DNA from: Clostridia bacterium
GTDB lineage: Bacteria; Bacillota; Clostridia; Oscillospirales; QAKW01
Direction of reading: 5' to 3'
Assembly: GCA_017464525.1 (NCBI GenBank)
Contig: JAFTZM010000033.1
Location: forward strand, 240,697-304,696
DNA: 64,000 bases
Shown here: positions 8,672-17,481 of the stretch, one piece after another
Layout of the letters: each line of letters starts with the position of its first letter
Position numbering within the stretch: position 1 is the first letter of the stretch
Notes under the pieces: model-generated
What the model was told of the DNA's origin: nothing
Databases searched by the model: none
Seen by the model: only the letters and a program-made list of their open reading frames with translations
Made by a program: the position numbers and the translations under genes

Positions 8672-8695
8672 CCGAAAAGATCCCTATAAAACTCA

Positions 8696-8728
8696 AAAGC
8701 CCGAAGCATTTTGCTTCGGGCTTTTTTT
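8696..8728. terminator. Terminator between secF and the Asp23 gene
   Basis: AGCCCGAAGCA / TGCTTCGGGCT hairpin followed by seven T on the plus strand; the A-run upstream allows use from the minus strand too. Confidence 0.85.
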
Positions 8729-8734
8729 GAAGAT

Positions 8735-9085
8735 TTACTCTTCAACGATCTGAACATTTACAACATTCACATTGACAGCGCTGACCTCATAGTTGGTCAT
8801 ATCGCGGATCGCACACAGGATGGAATCCTGAACCTTTACGGCCACATCCTGAACATTACATCTGAACTTAACGATAATGCTGGCGGTGATCACAAGACCG
8901 TTTTCAGTGACATCCACATCGATTCCCTTGCCTGCATATTTTTTAGTAATCAGATCCTTGATATTACCGCCCAGAGATGCGGATAAACCTACAACGCCCT
9001 CTACTTCACCGGCGGCAACGCTTGCGATGGTGCACAATACTTCTTCAGAAATTTCAACAGTGCCTAATTCATTGGAAATATCCAT
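8735..9085 (-). CDS. Asp23/Gls24 family envelope stress protein
   Basis: 116 residues matching the whole Asp23/Gls24 fold: GTVEISEEVLCTIASVAAGEVEGV at the start, GLSASLGGNIKDLI, KGIDVDVTENGLVITASIIVKF and a C-terminal VNVNVVNVQIVEE. Such proteins are membrane-associated or cytosolic and abundant under cell-envelope stress; in clostridia they often sit near spoIIIA, as here. Monocistronic with its own promoter and an AAAGGAGAG site. Confidence 0.9.
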   Translation of the reverse strand: MDISNELGTVEISEEVLCTIASVAAGEVEGVVGLSASLGGNIKDLITKKYAGKGIDVDVTENGLVITASIIVKFRCNVQDVAVKVQDSILCAIRDMTNYEVSAVNVNVVNVQIVEE

Positions 9086-9121
9086 GATAATCTCTCCTTT
9101 TGAAATTACTATTTTGATTGT

Positions 9122-9151
9122 ATTATATCACATAGGGGGCTATAATTGCAA
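9122..9151 (-). promoter_or_regulatory. SigmaA promoter of the Asp23 gene
   Basis: TTGCAA, 18 bases, TATAAT on the minus strand. Confidence 0.6.
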
Positions 9152-9174
9152 GTCATTTTATTGTTTTCCGTAAA

Positions 9175-9744
9175 TTAGCTCTCTGCTTCGGTTTTGATCT
9201 CCACGATTTTGATCGCCGAAGCCTCCCGACCGGACTCAGAAATCACAATTTCATTGATCTGCGCCGCCTGCTCAGCCGAAAGCCCGGATGTGGCTACCAC
9301 CACATTCACAGCATCATCACCGATATAGACCATACACTCAGAAAAACCCTTGGCTTTAATGAGACTTTCAATGGTCCCCTCGATATCGGTCGTTTTTGCA
9401 AGATCGATCATATCATTGCTGGCTTTTTCTTTGGTTTCTGTTGCAGTTTCTTCACTTTCTGCCACAGATTTCAGCAGTTCCAGCGCTTCATCTCTGGTTT
9501 GCTGCTTGCTCAATCTGCATTCGGTAAAATAGGCTGCCACATCCTTGGCGGTGGTTTCTACCAGCTGCGCCTGCCCAAGGGTCTTTCCTTCTTCCTCGCT
9601 GCTACCTCCCGAATTGCCGGCATCAACAGATACCATGCTGTTGTCCAGCTCCACGTTATCCAGGAAACGCCAATTCAGGTATACCGCAATACAAACTACC
9701 AATGCCAAGGATAAAAATACAATTTGTCTTTTATTGATTTTCAT
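9175..9744 (-). CDS. spoIIIAH: Stage III sporulation protein AH
   Basis: 189 residues: N-terminal membrane helix (about 7-24), a low-complexity Ser/Glu linker, then a ring-building domain with AAYFTECRLSKQQTRDEALELLKSV and VVVATSGLSAEQAAQINEIV. In Bacillus the mother-cell SpoIIIAH pairs with forespore SpoIIQ to make the channel between the two cells; no spoIIQ is visible here. Start at 9744 (MKINKR) lies a few bases inside the end of spoIIIAG, so it is coupled. Last gene of the operon. Confidence 0.92.
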   Translation of the reverse strand: MKINKRQIVFLSLALVVCIAVYLNWRFLDNVELDNSMVSVDAGNSGGSSEEEGKTLGQAQLVETTAKDVAAYFTECRLSKQQTRDEALELLKSVAESEETATETKEKASNDMIDLAKTTDIEGTIESLIKAKGFSECMVYIGDDAVNVVVATSGLSAEQAAQINEIVISESGREASAIKIVEIKTEAES

Positions 9745-9749
9745 TTTAT

Positions 9750-10217
9750 TCACCCACTCATCAAAACCACACAAATTTTATTGGTACCGATCCCCAGAAC
9801 GGTACTGACGGCTTCAATAATGCTATTACGAACCGCAACACTTCCTGCTCCTTTACTGGCCACCGTTACTCCGGCAATTTCCGGAACGTTCTCTCGGGAA
9901 ACGACGGCCGATTCATTGCCTTCCTTATCTGTGATCACCAGTACACTTCCTTCCTGGCGTACATACTCTTTTTTGCCGCCAGAGGCAAGGGTGATGGTCA
10001 CCTCACATTCCCCGGCGCCATCTACACTCTTTAACATCTCTGCCACACGGCTTTCGGTTTCTTCCACATACTGCTGATCGGAAACGCCGGCAGCTGCAGG
10101 AACGACCTCCTCTTCCGGCGATCGGAAGGTCATGAAAAGGATCCCGATCAACAGCATGAAAGGAATATACCAATATTTTTTCACTTCCGGAATCCATTTT
10201 TTTATAAGATCATTCAT
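9750..10217 (-). CDS. spoIIIAG: Stage III sporulation protein AG
   Basis: 155 residues with one membrane segment near 17-33 and a ring-forming extracytoplasmic domain ending in AGVTVASKGAGSVAVRNSIIEAVSTVLG, the most conserved part of SpoIIIAG. It forms a large multimeric ring in the mother-cell/forespore channel. Its start overlaps the spoIIIAF stop by 8 bases. Confidence 0.93.
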   Translation of the reverse strand: MNDLIKKWIPEVKKYWYIPFMLLIGILFMTFRSPEEEVVPAAAGVSDQQYVEETESRVAEMLKSVDGAGECEVTITLASGGKKEYVRQEGSVLVITDKEGNESAVVSRENVPEIAGVTVASKGAGSVAVRNSIIEAVSTVLGIGTNKICVVLMSG

Positions 10218-10656
10218 TTTTCACCTCGATATATATAATTCCGATCTGATACCGCCCTGCAAGAAGATTACGGGCCGTTTCGGCTTCTTGGCCGGATACG
10301 ATGATTTTTTGAATTTCAAAAGAATCCTCCGATGCATCGACCTCTACTTTTTCGACCTTTGCATGGATATTCTCGTCTGTAAGAAACCGATTAAACTCTG
10401 TATATAGGCCTTCTGCCACCAATTCGGCAGATCTGGACCAGATCTCTTCGTTGCCGGTATAAGATGAATTCATCAGATCTGTTAATGCCTTCACGTCAAA
10501 AGTTCGAACGGCATTTACAATGGAGATCAAAATAAAGATGGAGATAATGGCTTTCATCAAATAGGTTGTTTTTCCTTTGGGGATCGCTTGCTTCAGATAA
10601 GCCATCAAAACCATCAGGACACATATGATCAGGCCAAAGCTTTTAATTTCTTCCAT
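10210..10656 (-). CDS. spoIIIAF: Stage III sporulation protein AF
   Basis: 148 residues with two N-terminal membrane helices (about 8-26 and 36-56) and a C-terminal alpha/beta domain with VEKVEVDASEDSFEIQKIIV. The start at 10656 (MEEIKS) is preferred over 10665 because AGGTTG lies upstream; it begins one base after the spoIIIAE stop. Confidence 0.9.
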   Translation of the reverse strand: MEEIKSFGLIICVLMVLMAYLKQAIPKGKTTYLMKAIISIFILISIVNAVRTFDVKALTDLMNSSYTGNEEIWSRSAELVAEGLYTEFNRFLTDENIHAKVEKVEVDASEDSFEIQKIIVSGQEAETARNLLAGRYQIGIIYIEVKNE

Positions 10657-10657
10657 A

Positions 10658-11752
10658 TCAAGCAACCTGCGTGATCAGGCCGAAGAAGGAAAATAATCCC
10701 ATCAAAGTAACGCACCCTCCTAAGGCCAGCATCATGTAAAAACTGTTTGCCAACACATCTGCTACTGAACGTACTGTTGTATCGTTCATAAAATCCGCCA
10801 CCCATTTGCACAGGCTCCAGATCAAGCCGTGAACGCCTATTTGAATCAAGACCGGTAACGTAATGGACAAAACGATCAACACACCGGCAATGGCAAAGGT
10901 CGTTTTAACACCTGCCGCAGCAGCGAAAAGACCGTCTACTCCTTGGGACAGCGTATTTCCCACCATAGGAATCAATCCTCCCACCGCGGAGCGGATATAT
11001 TTTTGCGTCAGCCGATCTCCTGCAGAGGCCGCACCGGTCTGCAATTTCATGATCAGGCGAAAAATAACCATGAGGATCCCGATCGACCAGATCACAAATC
11101 TGCGGATGTTCTTGCTGATCGAGGCGAAGTTATATTCATCACTGACTGCCGAGCAGATCCCTATAGCAAGAAAAACATCTGTCAAAGGCATCAAAAGATG
11201 GTCGGAAAGTACCGTTCCCAGTTCTCCAAGAAGTACCATGCTAGCTGAAAACACCGACGCACCCATGCCCTCCCCTGCTGCGATCATCACAACAGAAAAG
11301 GAAGGAATACAGGCGGTTGTTAAAACACGCATATCCTCTACCGCTTTTTGAAGAGCCGAAGCACAGCTTCGAAGCCCTCCCTCGCACATTAAAGCGATAG
11401 CCAGGGAGACAATAAAAGAAAACAGCATCTGCAAATTCTGGTTTTGAATATTTCCGCTGCACCGATTAAGGATCACCGAAAGCAGTACCAGGGCAATCCC
11501 CTGAACCAACGTCTTTAATACTTCTCCAAAGGCATTTTTTATCTGCTGAAACAAATACGAAAAGATGTTCTCCGTCTTAATATCCTTCATGATACCTTCC
11601 GGGTCGTTTAGATCGGTATCCTCGGACAATAAAGAGTCCTTCAAATCAACTGAATTTCTAAAATCATCGGAATAGGTATTTTCACAGTAAACCGTTGGGA
11701 TCAAAAGAAAACTCAAAAAGAAAATTCCACATAACGTCAGTATTTTTTTCAT
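10658..11752 (-). CDS. spoIIIAE: Stage III sporulation protein AE
   Basis: 364 residues: a cleavable-type signal sequence (MKKIL... to VYC), then multiple membrane helices. The family segments LSQGVDGLFAAAAGVKTTFAIAG and LFSFFGLITQVA are visible. Polytopic component of the SpoIIIA apparatus. The ATG at 11752 overlaps the spoIIIAD stop as ATGA; the longer in-frame extension has no ribosome site. Confidence 0.93.
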   Translation of the reverse strand: MKKILTLCGIFFLSFLLIPTVYCENTYSDDFRNSVDLKDSLLSEDTDLNDPEGIMKDIKTENIFSYLFQQIKNAFGEVLKTLVQGIALVLLSVILNRCSGNIQNQNLQMLFSFIVSLAIALMCEGGLRSCASALQKAVEDMRVLTTACIPSFSVVMIAAGEGMGASVFSASMVLLGELGTVLSDHLLMPLTDVFLAIGICSAVSDEYNFASISKNIRRFVIWSIGILMVIFRLIMKLQTGAASAGDRLTQKYIRSAVGGLIPMVGNTLSQGVDGLFAAAAGVKTTFAIAGVLIVLSITLPVLIQIGVHGLIWSLCKWVADFMNDTTVRSVADVLANSFYMMLALGGCVTLMGLFSFFGLITQVA

Positions 11753-12135
11753 TCCAGCAGCCCTAATATCACCTGCAAAAAATCCTCGAATAACGGAATG
11801 GCAAGAACCAGCAAAGTGCATCTGCAAGCAAGCTCCACCTTATCACTCCAGCCGCTTTGACCGCAATCCTTGCAAGCGCTGACCGTAAATTCGCCCAGAT
11901 AACAAACTGCCAGGCCCTTGATCACCGCCTCGAAATATTGGTTTTCGATTCCTGCACTGTTAGCCAGATGCTGGATGAAACCAAAAACCGATGCAAGCTT
12001 TGTGCAAACATAAAACAAAATCAGGATAGCACCGGCAATGGAAACGTATACAGCAAACCGCTCGTTAAAACCTTTTAGAATCAAATAGATCAACAGGCAG
12101 GCAACGACAGAAGCCAACAATTGATATATATTCAT
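11749..12135 (-). CDS. spoIIIAD: Stage III sporulation protein AD
   Basis: 128 residues, highly hydrophobic, about four membrane segments. The conserved stretch FEAVIKGLAVCYLGEFTVSACKDCGQ identifies SpoIIIAD. The start overlaps the end of spoIIIAC by four bases (ATGA). Confidence 0.93.
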   Translation of the reverse strand: MNIYQLLASVVACLLIYLILKGFNERFAVYVSIAGAILILFYVCTKLASVFGFIQHLANSAGIENQYFEAVIKGLAVCYLGEFTVSACKDCGQSGWSDKVELACRCTLLVLAIPLFEDFLQVILGLLE

Positions 12136-12329
12136 TTCAACTCAAAAACAGACTGGATCGTTGAAAACAGCGAATGGATCTCTCCCAACAGTACAAGTAA
12201 CACGATGATGATCCCGGCCAGCGTTGTGAGGGTGGCATATTCATCCCGCCCCAGCTTCGATAGGATCATATTCACCACCGCAACAACGATCCCTACTGCA
12301 GCAATTTTAAAGATCAGTTCCACTTCCAT
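12132..12329 (-). CDS. spoIIIAC: Stage III sporulation protein AC
   Basis: 65 residues, the usual short size, with two membrane helices separated by LSKLGRDEYA. Starts one base after the spoIIIAB stop; the whole cassette is tightly packed. Confidence 0.93.
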   Translation of the reverse strand: MEVELIFKIAAVGIVVAVVNMILSKLGRDEYATLTTLAGIIIVLLVLLGEIHSLFSTIQSVFELK

Positions 12330-12330
12330 A

Positions 12331-12768
12331 TCAGAATAACAATACTGCGATCAATAGTCCGATGGCACCGGTCACCAAAGGCAGCGCCTTTCCGGATGAT
12401 GCAAGATCCTCCTGCATTTTTTTAACCGTATGTCCAAGATATTCCAGAAGTTCTGTGTTTGTTTCAAGGGAATCCCGAAAGGACCCGCTTTTAAACCGGC
12501 AGACCGACGTTTCAAGCCGAGTCATGTCTTCTTGAAGCAAACCTTTGATCGGCCGGTTATACAGCAAATTTTCAGCCAATTCACCCTTGCTGCTAAAACA
12601 ATCTTCAATGGATCTCCTGAATTCACGCAGATCCCGATCGTAATCCTCAAAAAGACATTTTATTTCAGTTAACACCCTTAAACGCTTTTCCCACTGGTGA
12701 GTGCGGATCCTGCCAATGGCATACCCGCCGCTAACAATCAGTACTGCTCCAAAAATCTTCATCATCAT
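12331..12768 (-). CDS. spoIIIAB: Stage III sporulation protein AB
   Basis: 145 residues with hydrophobic helices at both ends (FGAVLIVSGGYAIG and LPLVTGAIGLLIAVLLF) and a helical cytoplasmic middle, resembling GspF-like SpoIIIAB. The N terminus overlaps the spoIIIAA 3' end by about 38 bases; three consecutive ATG codons at 12768-12760 make the exact start uncertain. Confidence 0.9.
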   Translation of the reverse strand: MMMKIFGAVLIVSGGYAIGRIRTHQWEKRLRVLTEIKCLFEDYDRDLREFRRSIEDCFSSKGELAENLLYNRPIKGLLQEDMTRLETSVCRFKSGSFRDSLETNTELLEYLGHTVKKMQEDLASSGKALPLVTGAIGLLIAVLLF

Positions 12769-13672
12769 AGTGATTCACCGTCATGACCTTCCTGATCTTT
12801 CCGGGTGCTCTTGCCCCTTTCAGCAAAACGATCTTTGATATGGCACCGGCATCCAGCAGCCGCCTGATCTGGGGGCGATTGAATAATTCTTCTTCATCCT
12901 TTGCGTGGGCAGTTGCCAGCACCGGAACGCCCGCATTCATCGCCTCAAGCATTTGTTCTGTTTCCTCGGCTGTGCCGATCTCATCGCAGACCAATACCTG
13001 AGGAGACATGGTTCGAAGCGCCACCATCATCCCATAGGGCTTTGGATAACCATCCATCACATCCGCAAGAGCACCCAGATCCTTTTGCGGCAATCCACGG
13101 TACGAAGCGGCAATTTCACCCCGTTCATCGATCACTGCAGACCGATACCCTTTTTCGGACAGCACTCGCACCAGATCACTCAGCAAGGTCGTTTTTCCGC
13201 CGCAGGGCTCAGAAACGATCAATGTGGAGCAAAAGCGATCGTCACACAACAGCTTTGGAAAAAGATTTTCTGCAATGCCTTTGATCTCGCGGCAGATCCT
13301 GAAATTGATCGATGAAAGATCCCGTATCCGGATCATACCCTTTTCATCTGTTACATATGTACCGCACAGCCCGGCCCGATGGCCGCCCGGAAGCGGGATA
13401 TATCCATTTTCCATCTGCGTTTCAAACTGATATGCGGCTCCCCGGCAGATATGCTCCAAAAGTTCCTCCATATCCCGAGCTGTAACCGCAATATTCTCGA
13501 TCAGGTAGTTGCTTTCCCCGCAGGTCAGCGAACACCCCTTACCCAGACGAAAACGCAATTCTGTGGTTTTTTTAAGCAGTTCCTTTGGTTTTTTTTCGAT
13601 TTCCAGCCGCCATTCGTTTTTAATGTAAGGGTAAAGCTCAGCGATCCCCTTTGGACAATCCTTTGTTTTCAT
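12731..13672 (-). CDS. spoIIIAA: Stage III sporulation protein AA, secretion-type ATPase
   Basis: 313 residues; the cytoplasmic ATPase of the SpoIIIA complex. Features: GHRAGLCGTYV, RIRDLSSINFRI, a P-loop written SEPCGGKTTLL, the VIDERGEIAA motif and Walker B VLVCDEIG. The P-loop lacks the first Gly of GxxxxGKT and has Glu-Pro-Cys where Pro-Pro-Gly is usual, yet GKTT is intact. Start at 13672 has GGGAGGGAC upstream; the earlier in-frame start is less likely. First gene of the eight-gene operon, preceded by a candidate sigmaE promoter. Confidence 0.93.
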   Translation of the reverse strand: MKTKDCPKGIAELYPYIKNEWRLEIEKKPKELLKKTTELRFRLGKGCSLTCGESNYLIENIAVTARDMEELLEHICRGAAYQFETQMENGYIPLPGGHRAGLCGTYVTDEKGMIRIRDLSSINFRICREIKGIAENLFPKLLCDDRFCSTLIVSEPCGGKTTLLSDLVRVLSEKGYRSAVIDERGEIAASYRGLPQKDLGALADVMDGYPKPYGMMVALRTMSPQVLVCDEIGTAEETEQMLEAMNAGVPVLATAHAKDEEELFNRPQIRRLLDAGAISKIVLLKGARAPGKIRKVMTVNHYDDEDFWSSTDC

Positions 13673-13698
13673 AAATAGTTGTCCCTCCCTTTGCTTTA

Positions 13699-13727
13699 AT
13701 TTTATGGACAACACGCCGGAAATAGAA
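13699..13727 (-). promoter_or_regulatory. Candidate sigmaE promoter of the spoIIIA operon
   Basis: On the minus strand TTCTATTT and, 13 bases later, CATAAAAT (sigmaE -10 consensus CATACANT, 7 of 8) stand 27 bases before the spoIIIAA start. SpoIIIA operons are sigmaE-controlled in known spore formers, so the position fits. Confidence 0.45.
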
Positions 13728-13798
13728 CAAAAAATATAAGAGAACGAAAAGTATATCCCTTAACGGGTATACTATAAATCAAAAAGGAGGTAAATACC

Positions 13799-15067
13799 AT
13801 GAATACAAACATCAAACAAATTTATGCCAGGCAGATCTTTGATTCCAGAGGAAACCCAACTGTTGAGGCGCAGGTTTTGCTGGAAAACGGTGTAACCGGT
13901 ACCGCAGCAGTTCCCAGCGGTGCTTCCACCGGTCAATACGAAGCGGTAGAATTGCGGGATGAAGGAGATACCTACGGTGGAAAAAGCGTTTTTAATGCCG
14001 TTGCAAACGTAAGACATGAAATCAACGACGCACTCTGCGGATATGATATCTTTGATCAAACGACCATCGACCGCAAAATGATCGAGCTGGATGGAACCGA
14101 AAATAAATCTAATTTGGGAGCCAATGCAATTTTGGCTGTCTCTCTTGCTGCGGCAAGAACAGCAGCCATTGCCTCCGGAATGCCTCTTTACCGCTATCTG
14201 GGCGGCGCTCAGGCAATGACCATGCCGGTTCCCATGCTGAATGTATTGAACGGCGGAGCTCATGCTAACAACAATGTTGAGATTCAGGAATTTATGATCG
14301 TTCCCATCGGCGCTCCCACCTTTACCAAGGCCATGGAAATGAGCACCCGTGTTTACCATAGTCTGGGACATATCCTGAAGGAATCGGGTCTTGGCACAAC
14401 TGTTGGCGATGAAGGCGGATTTGCGCCCAACCTTGAAAATGATGAGCAGGCGCTGCAGCTCCTGATCCGTTCCATCGAAAGAACCGGTATGGAGCCCGGC
14501 CGGGATATCGCCATCGCCTTGGATGCCGCTTCCAGTGAATGGAAAACGCCGGAGGGCTATCGGCAACCCAAAACCGGAAAGAATTATCAAACAGATGAAT
14601 TGATCGATTACTTCGACCGTCTGATCAAAAAATATCCCATTATTTCTTTAGAGGATCCTCTGGGTGATGATGACTTCAAAGGTTTTGCAGAGATCAAAGA
14701 AAAAACCGGGATCCAGATCGTGGGTGATGATTTATTTGTAACCAACAGCGAACGCCTGCAGCACGGCATTGCCATGAATAGCGGGAATGCCATCCTGATC
14801 AAATTAAACCAGATCGGCACTTTAAGCGAGACCCTTCAAACCATTCGCATGGCCAAAAATAACGGCTATAAAACCATTATTTCCCATCGAAGCGGCGAGA
14901 CAGCAGATGCTTTTATCGCAGATTTGGCGGTAGCAGTAAATGCAGGCCAGATCAAGACCGGGGCACCGGCAAGAAGCGAGCGCACCAGCAAATATAACCG
15001 GTTATTGGGGATCGAAGATATCATCGGTGTTCACAGTTATTATCCCGGCTCTGCCGCTTTTATGTAA
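13799..15067 (+). CDS. eno: Enolase
   Basis: 422 residues, near the family length. Visible are the N-terminal ARQIFDSRGNPTVEAQV, the loop GASTGQYEAVELRD, VGDEGGFAP (catalytic Glu and metal site), SLEDPLGDDD, the catalytic Lys in ILIKLNQIGT and the signature SHRSGETADAFIADLAVA. Converts 2-phosphoglycerate to phosphoenolpyruvate in glycolysis. Start follows AAAAAGGAGG. Divergent from spoIIIA; its own promoter is not obvious (TATACT at 13768 lacks a good -35 box). Confidence 0.97.
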   Translation: MNTNIKQIYARQIFDSRGNPTVEAQVLLENGVTGTAAVPSGASTGQYEAVELRDEGDTYGGKSVFNAVANVRHEINDALCGYDIFDQTTIDRKMIELDGTENKSNLGANAILAVSLAAARTAAIASGMPLYRYLGGAQAMTMPVPMLNVLNGGAHANNNVEIQEFMIVPIGAPTFTKAMEMSTRVYHSLGHILKESGLGTTVGDEGGFAPNLENDEQALQLLIRSIERTGMEPGRDIAIALDAASSEWKTPEGYRQPKTGKNYQTDELIDYFDRLIKKYPIISLEDPLGDDDFKGFAEIKEKTGIQIVGDDLFVTNSERLQHGIAMNSGNAILIKLNQIGTLSETLQTIRMAKNNGYKTIISHRSGETADAFIADLAVAVNAGQIKTGAPARSERTSKYNRLLGIEDIIGVHSYYPGSAAFM

Positions 15068-15074
15068 AAAAATA

Positions 15075-15099
15075 GGCTTGGAGTTTTATACTCCAAGCC
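15075..15099. terminator. Stem-loop between convergent eno and ctpA
   Basis: GGCTTGGAGT / ACTCCAAGCC perfect 10-bp hairpin with T-rich plus-strand tail and A-run on the other side. Confidence 0.7.
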
Positions 15100-15107
15100 C
15101 TTTCAAT

Positions 15108-16277
15108 TTACTGAAGCTGCGCCATGGCTGCCTGCAACTGCCCGTCTTCCTCATAGGACAGTTCATAAAACCGATCCTCCTGATCCGCTGTAAGAGAAAC
15201 CTCTACATCAGGGGAAACGCCTACACCGTCGTAATTCACGCCATTGGGCGGATAATACAGATTGGTCGAAAGATAAAGCGCCGTATCATCACCGAGCGGA
15301 ATGATCTCCTGCGCCATTCCTTTACCGAAGGTGGTATTCCCAACTAAGGTGCCGTATTCAAAGTCCCGGAAAGCAGCTGCAAAGAGCTCTCCGCCGCTGT
15401 AGGTGCTTCCGTTGATCAGCACTGCAAACTCGCCGGTCAGGCAACTCTCATCAGAAGAGTACAGCTTCTCTTCCCCATTCTTATCCTTAATACTGCAAAG
15501 AGTCCCAGACGGGAGAATATAATCAAGGATCTCGGTAACAGATGTCAATGATCCACCGGTATTATTACGCACATCAAAAATGAATTTTGATGCACCCTTA
15601 TCCTTTAATTCTTCAACGGCTGCTTTGAAATCAGCAGTTGTGTTGGTATCGAATTCACTTATAGCAATATAACCGACATTAGAGACCATCAAGCGCTGGG
15701 AAACGGTTTGCTCTTTATATTCCTGAACCGTAACAGTTTTACTCAGGGATTCTGCACCACGAAGAACTACAAGCTTGATCTCAGTGCCGACAGCCGCCTT
15801 CAGCCGGTTGGTGGCATCGGTATAGCTCATGGCAGAAACATTGTTTCCATCGATGGTGGTGATGACATCTCCTGCTGCAATTCCTGCTTTTTCACAGGGC
15901 GAGCCGGAACGTACACGGGTAATTTTAAGATATCCGGTGGAGGCTACATACTTTACGGTTGCCCCAATGCCGGAAGCCTTTCCCTCAGCAGAATTCTTAA
16001 ATTCCAGGTAACTGGTTTTATTCAGATAAACGCCATAATCGTCGATACCGTCAACATATCCGCTGAGCAATGCGTCCATGGCTTCATCTTCATCAAATTC
16101 TCCCACATACCGGTTATTGATCACCTGATAAACACGGGTCAGCTTTTCAAACATTTCGCTTTTACCGGTGGTACGTTCAACCATGTGGGCCATATACATA
16201 TAGGTGGCGATGCAGGAAACCATGACGGCGGCAACAATAAAGAAAATCACCGTACCTAATTCAATTTTTCTTTTCAT
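15108..16277 (-). CDS. C-terminal processing peptidase (S41), PDZ-containing
   Basis: 389 residues. Membrane anchor near 8-30, helical region, PDZ domain about 95-185 (GSPCEKAGIAAGDVITTIDG), then the S41 protease core with FIFDVRNNTGGSL, the catalytic Ser in INGSTYSGGELFAAA and the catalytic Lys in GNTTFGKGMAQ. CtpA-type enzymes cleave extracytoplasmic C-terminal tails. It is last in the ftsE-ftsX-M23-ctpA cluster, a common firmicute arrangement linking cell-wall hydrolase control with proteolysis. AAAGGCAGGTGG precedes the start. Confidence 0.92.
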   Translation of the reverse strand: MKRKIELGTVIFFIVAAVMVSCIATYMYMAHMVERTTGKSEMFEKLTRVYQVINNRYVGEFDEDEAMDALLSGYVDGIDDYGVYLNKTSYLEFKNSAEGKASGIGATVKYVASTGYLKITRVRSGSPCEKAGIAAGDVITTIDGNNVSAMSYTDATNRLKAAVGTEIKLVVLRGAESLSKTVTVQEYKEQTVSQRLMVSNVGYIAISEFDTNTTADFKAAVEELKDKGASKFIFDVRNNTGGSLTSVTEILDYILPSGTLCSIKDKNGEEKLYSSDESCLTGEFAVLINGSTYSGGELFAAAFRDFEYGTLVGNTTFGKGMAQEIIPLGDDTALYLSTNLYYPPNGVNYDGVGVSPDVEVSLTADQEDRFYELSYEEDGQLQAAMAQLQ

Positions 16278-16291
16278 AAAGCCACCTGCCT

Positions 16292-17473
16292 TTATAGGAA
16301 TTTGAAATTATAATCAAAAAATGAAAGCGGATTTTTATATTCGCCGTTTTCATAGATCTCAAAATGGAGATGGGGACCGGTAGACCATCCGGAGGAACCA
16401 ACATAGGCGATCACATCACCCCGGGTAACCTTCTGCCCTACAGAAACATTCAGGCTGCTGGCATGACCGTATAATGTGCTGCATCCGCCACCATGATCGA
16501 TCACTACATAGTTCCCGTAAGCAGTATGTTTACCGGCTTTTAACACAGTGCCGCTATTAGCTGCAAGGATCGGTTTCTTGTTGATCCCGCTGCCGGCAAT
16601 ATCGACACCGGTATGCATTTTATAAACGCCGGTGGTAGGGTGTGTACGCATCCCAAAGGTATCGGTAATGGAATAATAGCCCGATACAGGCCAGAGATAC
16701 TGCCCGCCCACAAAAGTTTCATTAGAGCTATTTGCCAGCGCAGCACGGATCTCTGCCTGCAGCTCAGCCTCTGCTGCCTCAGCCTCTTCCAAAGCCTTTA
16801 AGCTTGCAGCCGATTTATCGTTAAAGGAGTCGATCAAAGAATCACTCTGTGCCTGCTTCTTTTCTAAGGAGGCCACATTGCTCTCCAGCGCATCAAGAGC
16901 TTCCTGCTGCGCATTTTTCTTTTCCTCGATCGCCTTTGTTTCACGGGCAATGGTCTCACGAGTCTCGGTCAGATCATCGATCACCTTTTTATCGTAGGAT
17001 GCCATCTGTTTTACCAATTCAACACGGGCGATAAAATCGTGCAGGGATTCAGAACTCAGAATGATACTGATATAGGAGGTATCGCCCAGCTCATACATGG
17101 CACGGATCCTCTGCTTGGCAAGCAAGGTATTTTCATCCAGAGACGCCTCTGCCTCTTCCAGCTTTTCTTCGCTTTCTTCCAACTCATCAGAAAGACCGCT
17201 GACAATATCGTCCAGAAGGGCAGCCTCTGCATTTAATTCATTAATTTGTTCATCGACAATGGATTTTTGCTCCAAAAGAGCGTCTTTTTTGCCCTCGATG
17301 GAGGCAAGTTCCTTTTCTAATCTCTCTTTTTTGGCAAGAATATCATCTAATTCACTTTGCATATCCGATACGCTGGAGGCAGAGGTCCTGAAGCTGAAAA
17401 CAATCGTTGTAAACATTCCCAGCACCAAGAGCGCCACGATCGCCAGCGCAATGACAGACCGCAATTTTTTCAT
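16292..17473 (-). CDS. Coiled-coil M23 peptidoglycan hydrolase (EnvC/PcsB-like)
   Basis: 393 residues: N-terminal signal/anchor, a long coiled coil about 35-250 rich in Glu, Lys and Ala, then a LytM/M23 domain with zinc motif HTGVDIAG (HxxxD) and HLHFE; GNYVVIDHGGG and TLYGHAS are also typical. All zinc ligands are present, so it should be an active endopeptidase. Coding next to ftsEX suggests FtsEX controls it through the coiled coil, as shown for EnvC in E. coli and PcsB/CwlO in firmicutes. It ends 14 bases before ctpA. Confidence 0.92.
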   Translation of the reverse strand: MKKLRSVIALAIVALLVLGMFTTIVFSFRTSASSVSDMQSELDDILAKKERLEKELASIEGKKDALLEQKSIVDEQINELNAEAALLDDIVSGLSDELEESEEKLEEAEASLDENTLLAKQRIRAMYELGDTSYISIILSSESLHDFIARVELVKQMASYDKKVIDDLTETRETIARETKAIEEKKNAQQEALDALESNVASLEKKQAQSDSLIDSFNDKSAASLKALEEAEAAEAELQAEIRAALANSSNETFVGGQYLWPVSGYYSITDTFGMRTHPTTGVYKMHTGVDIAGSGINKKPILAANSGTVLKAGKHTAYGNYVVIDHGGGCSTLYGHASSLNVSVGQKVTRGDVIAYVGSSGWSTGPHLHFEIYENGEYKNPLSFFDYNFKFL

Positions 17474-17481
17474 AAACTCAC

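Noticed and set aside
13768..13773. TATACT as the eno promoter -10 box
   Set aside because: No acceptable -35 element at 16-18 bases; left out of the feature list although some promoter must exist in this gap.
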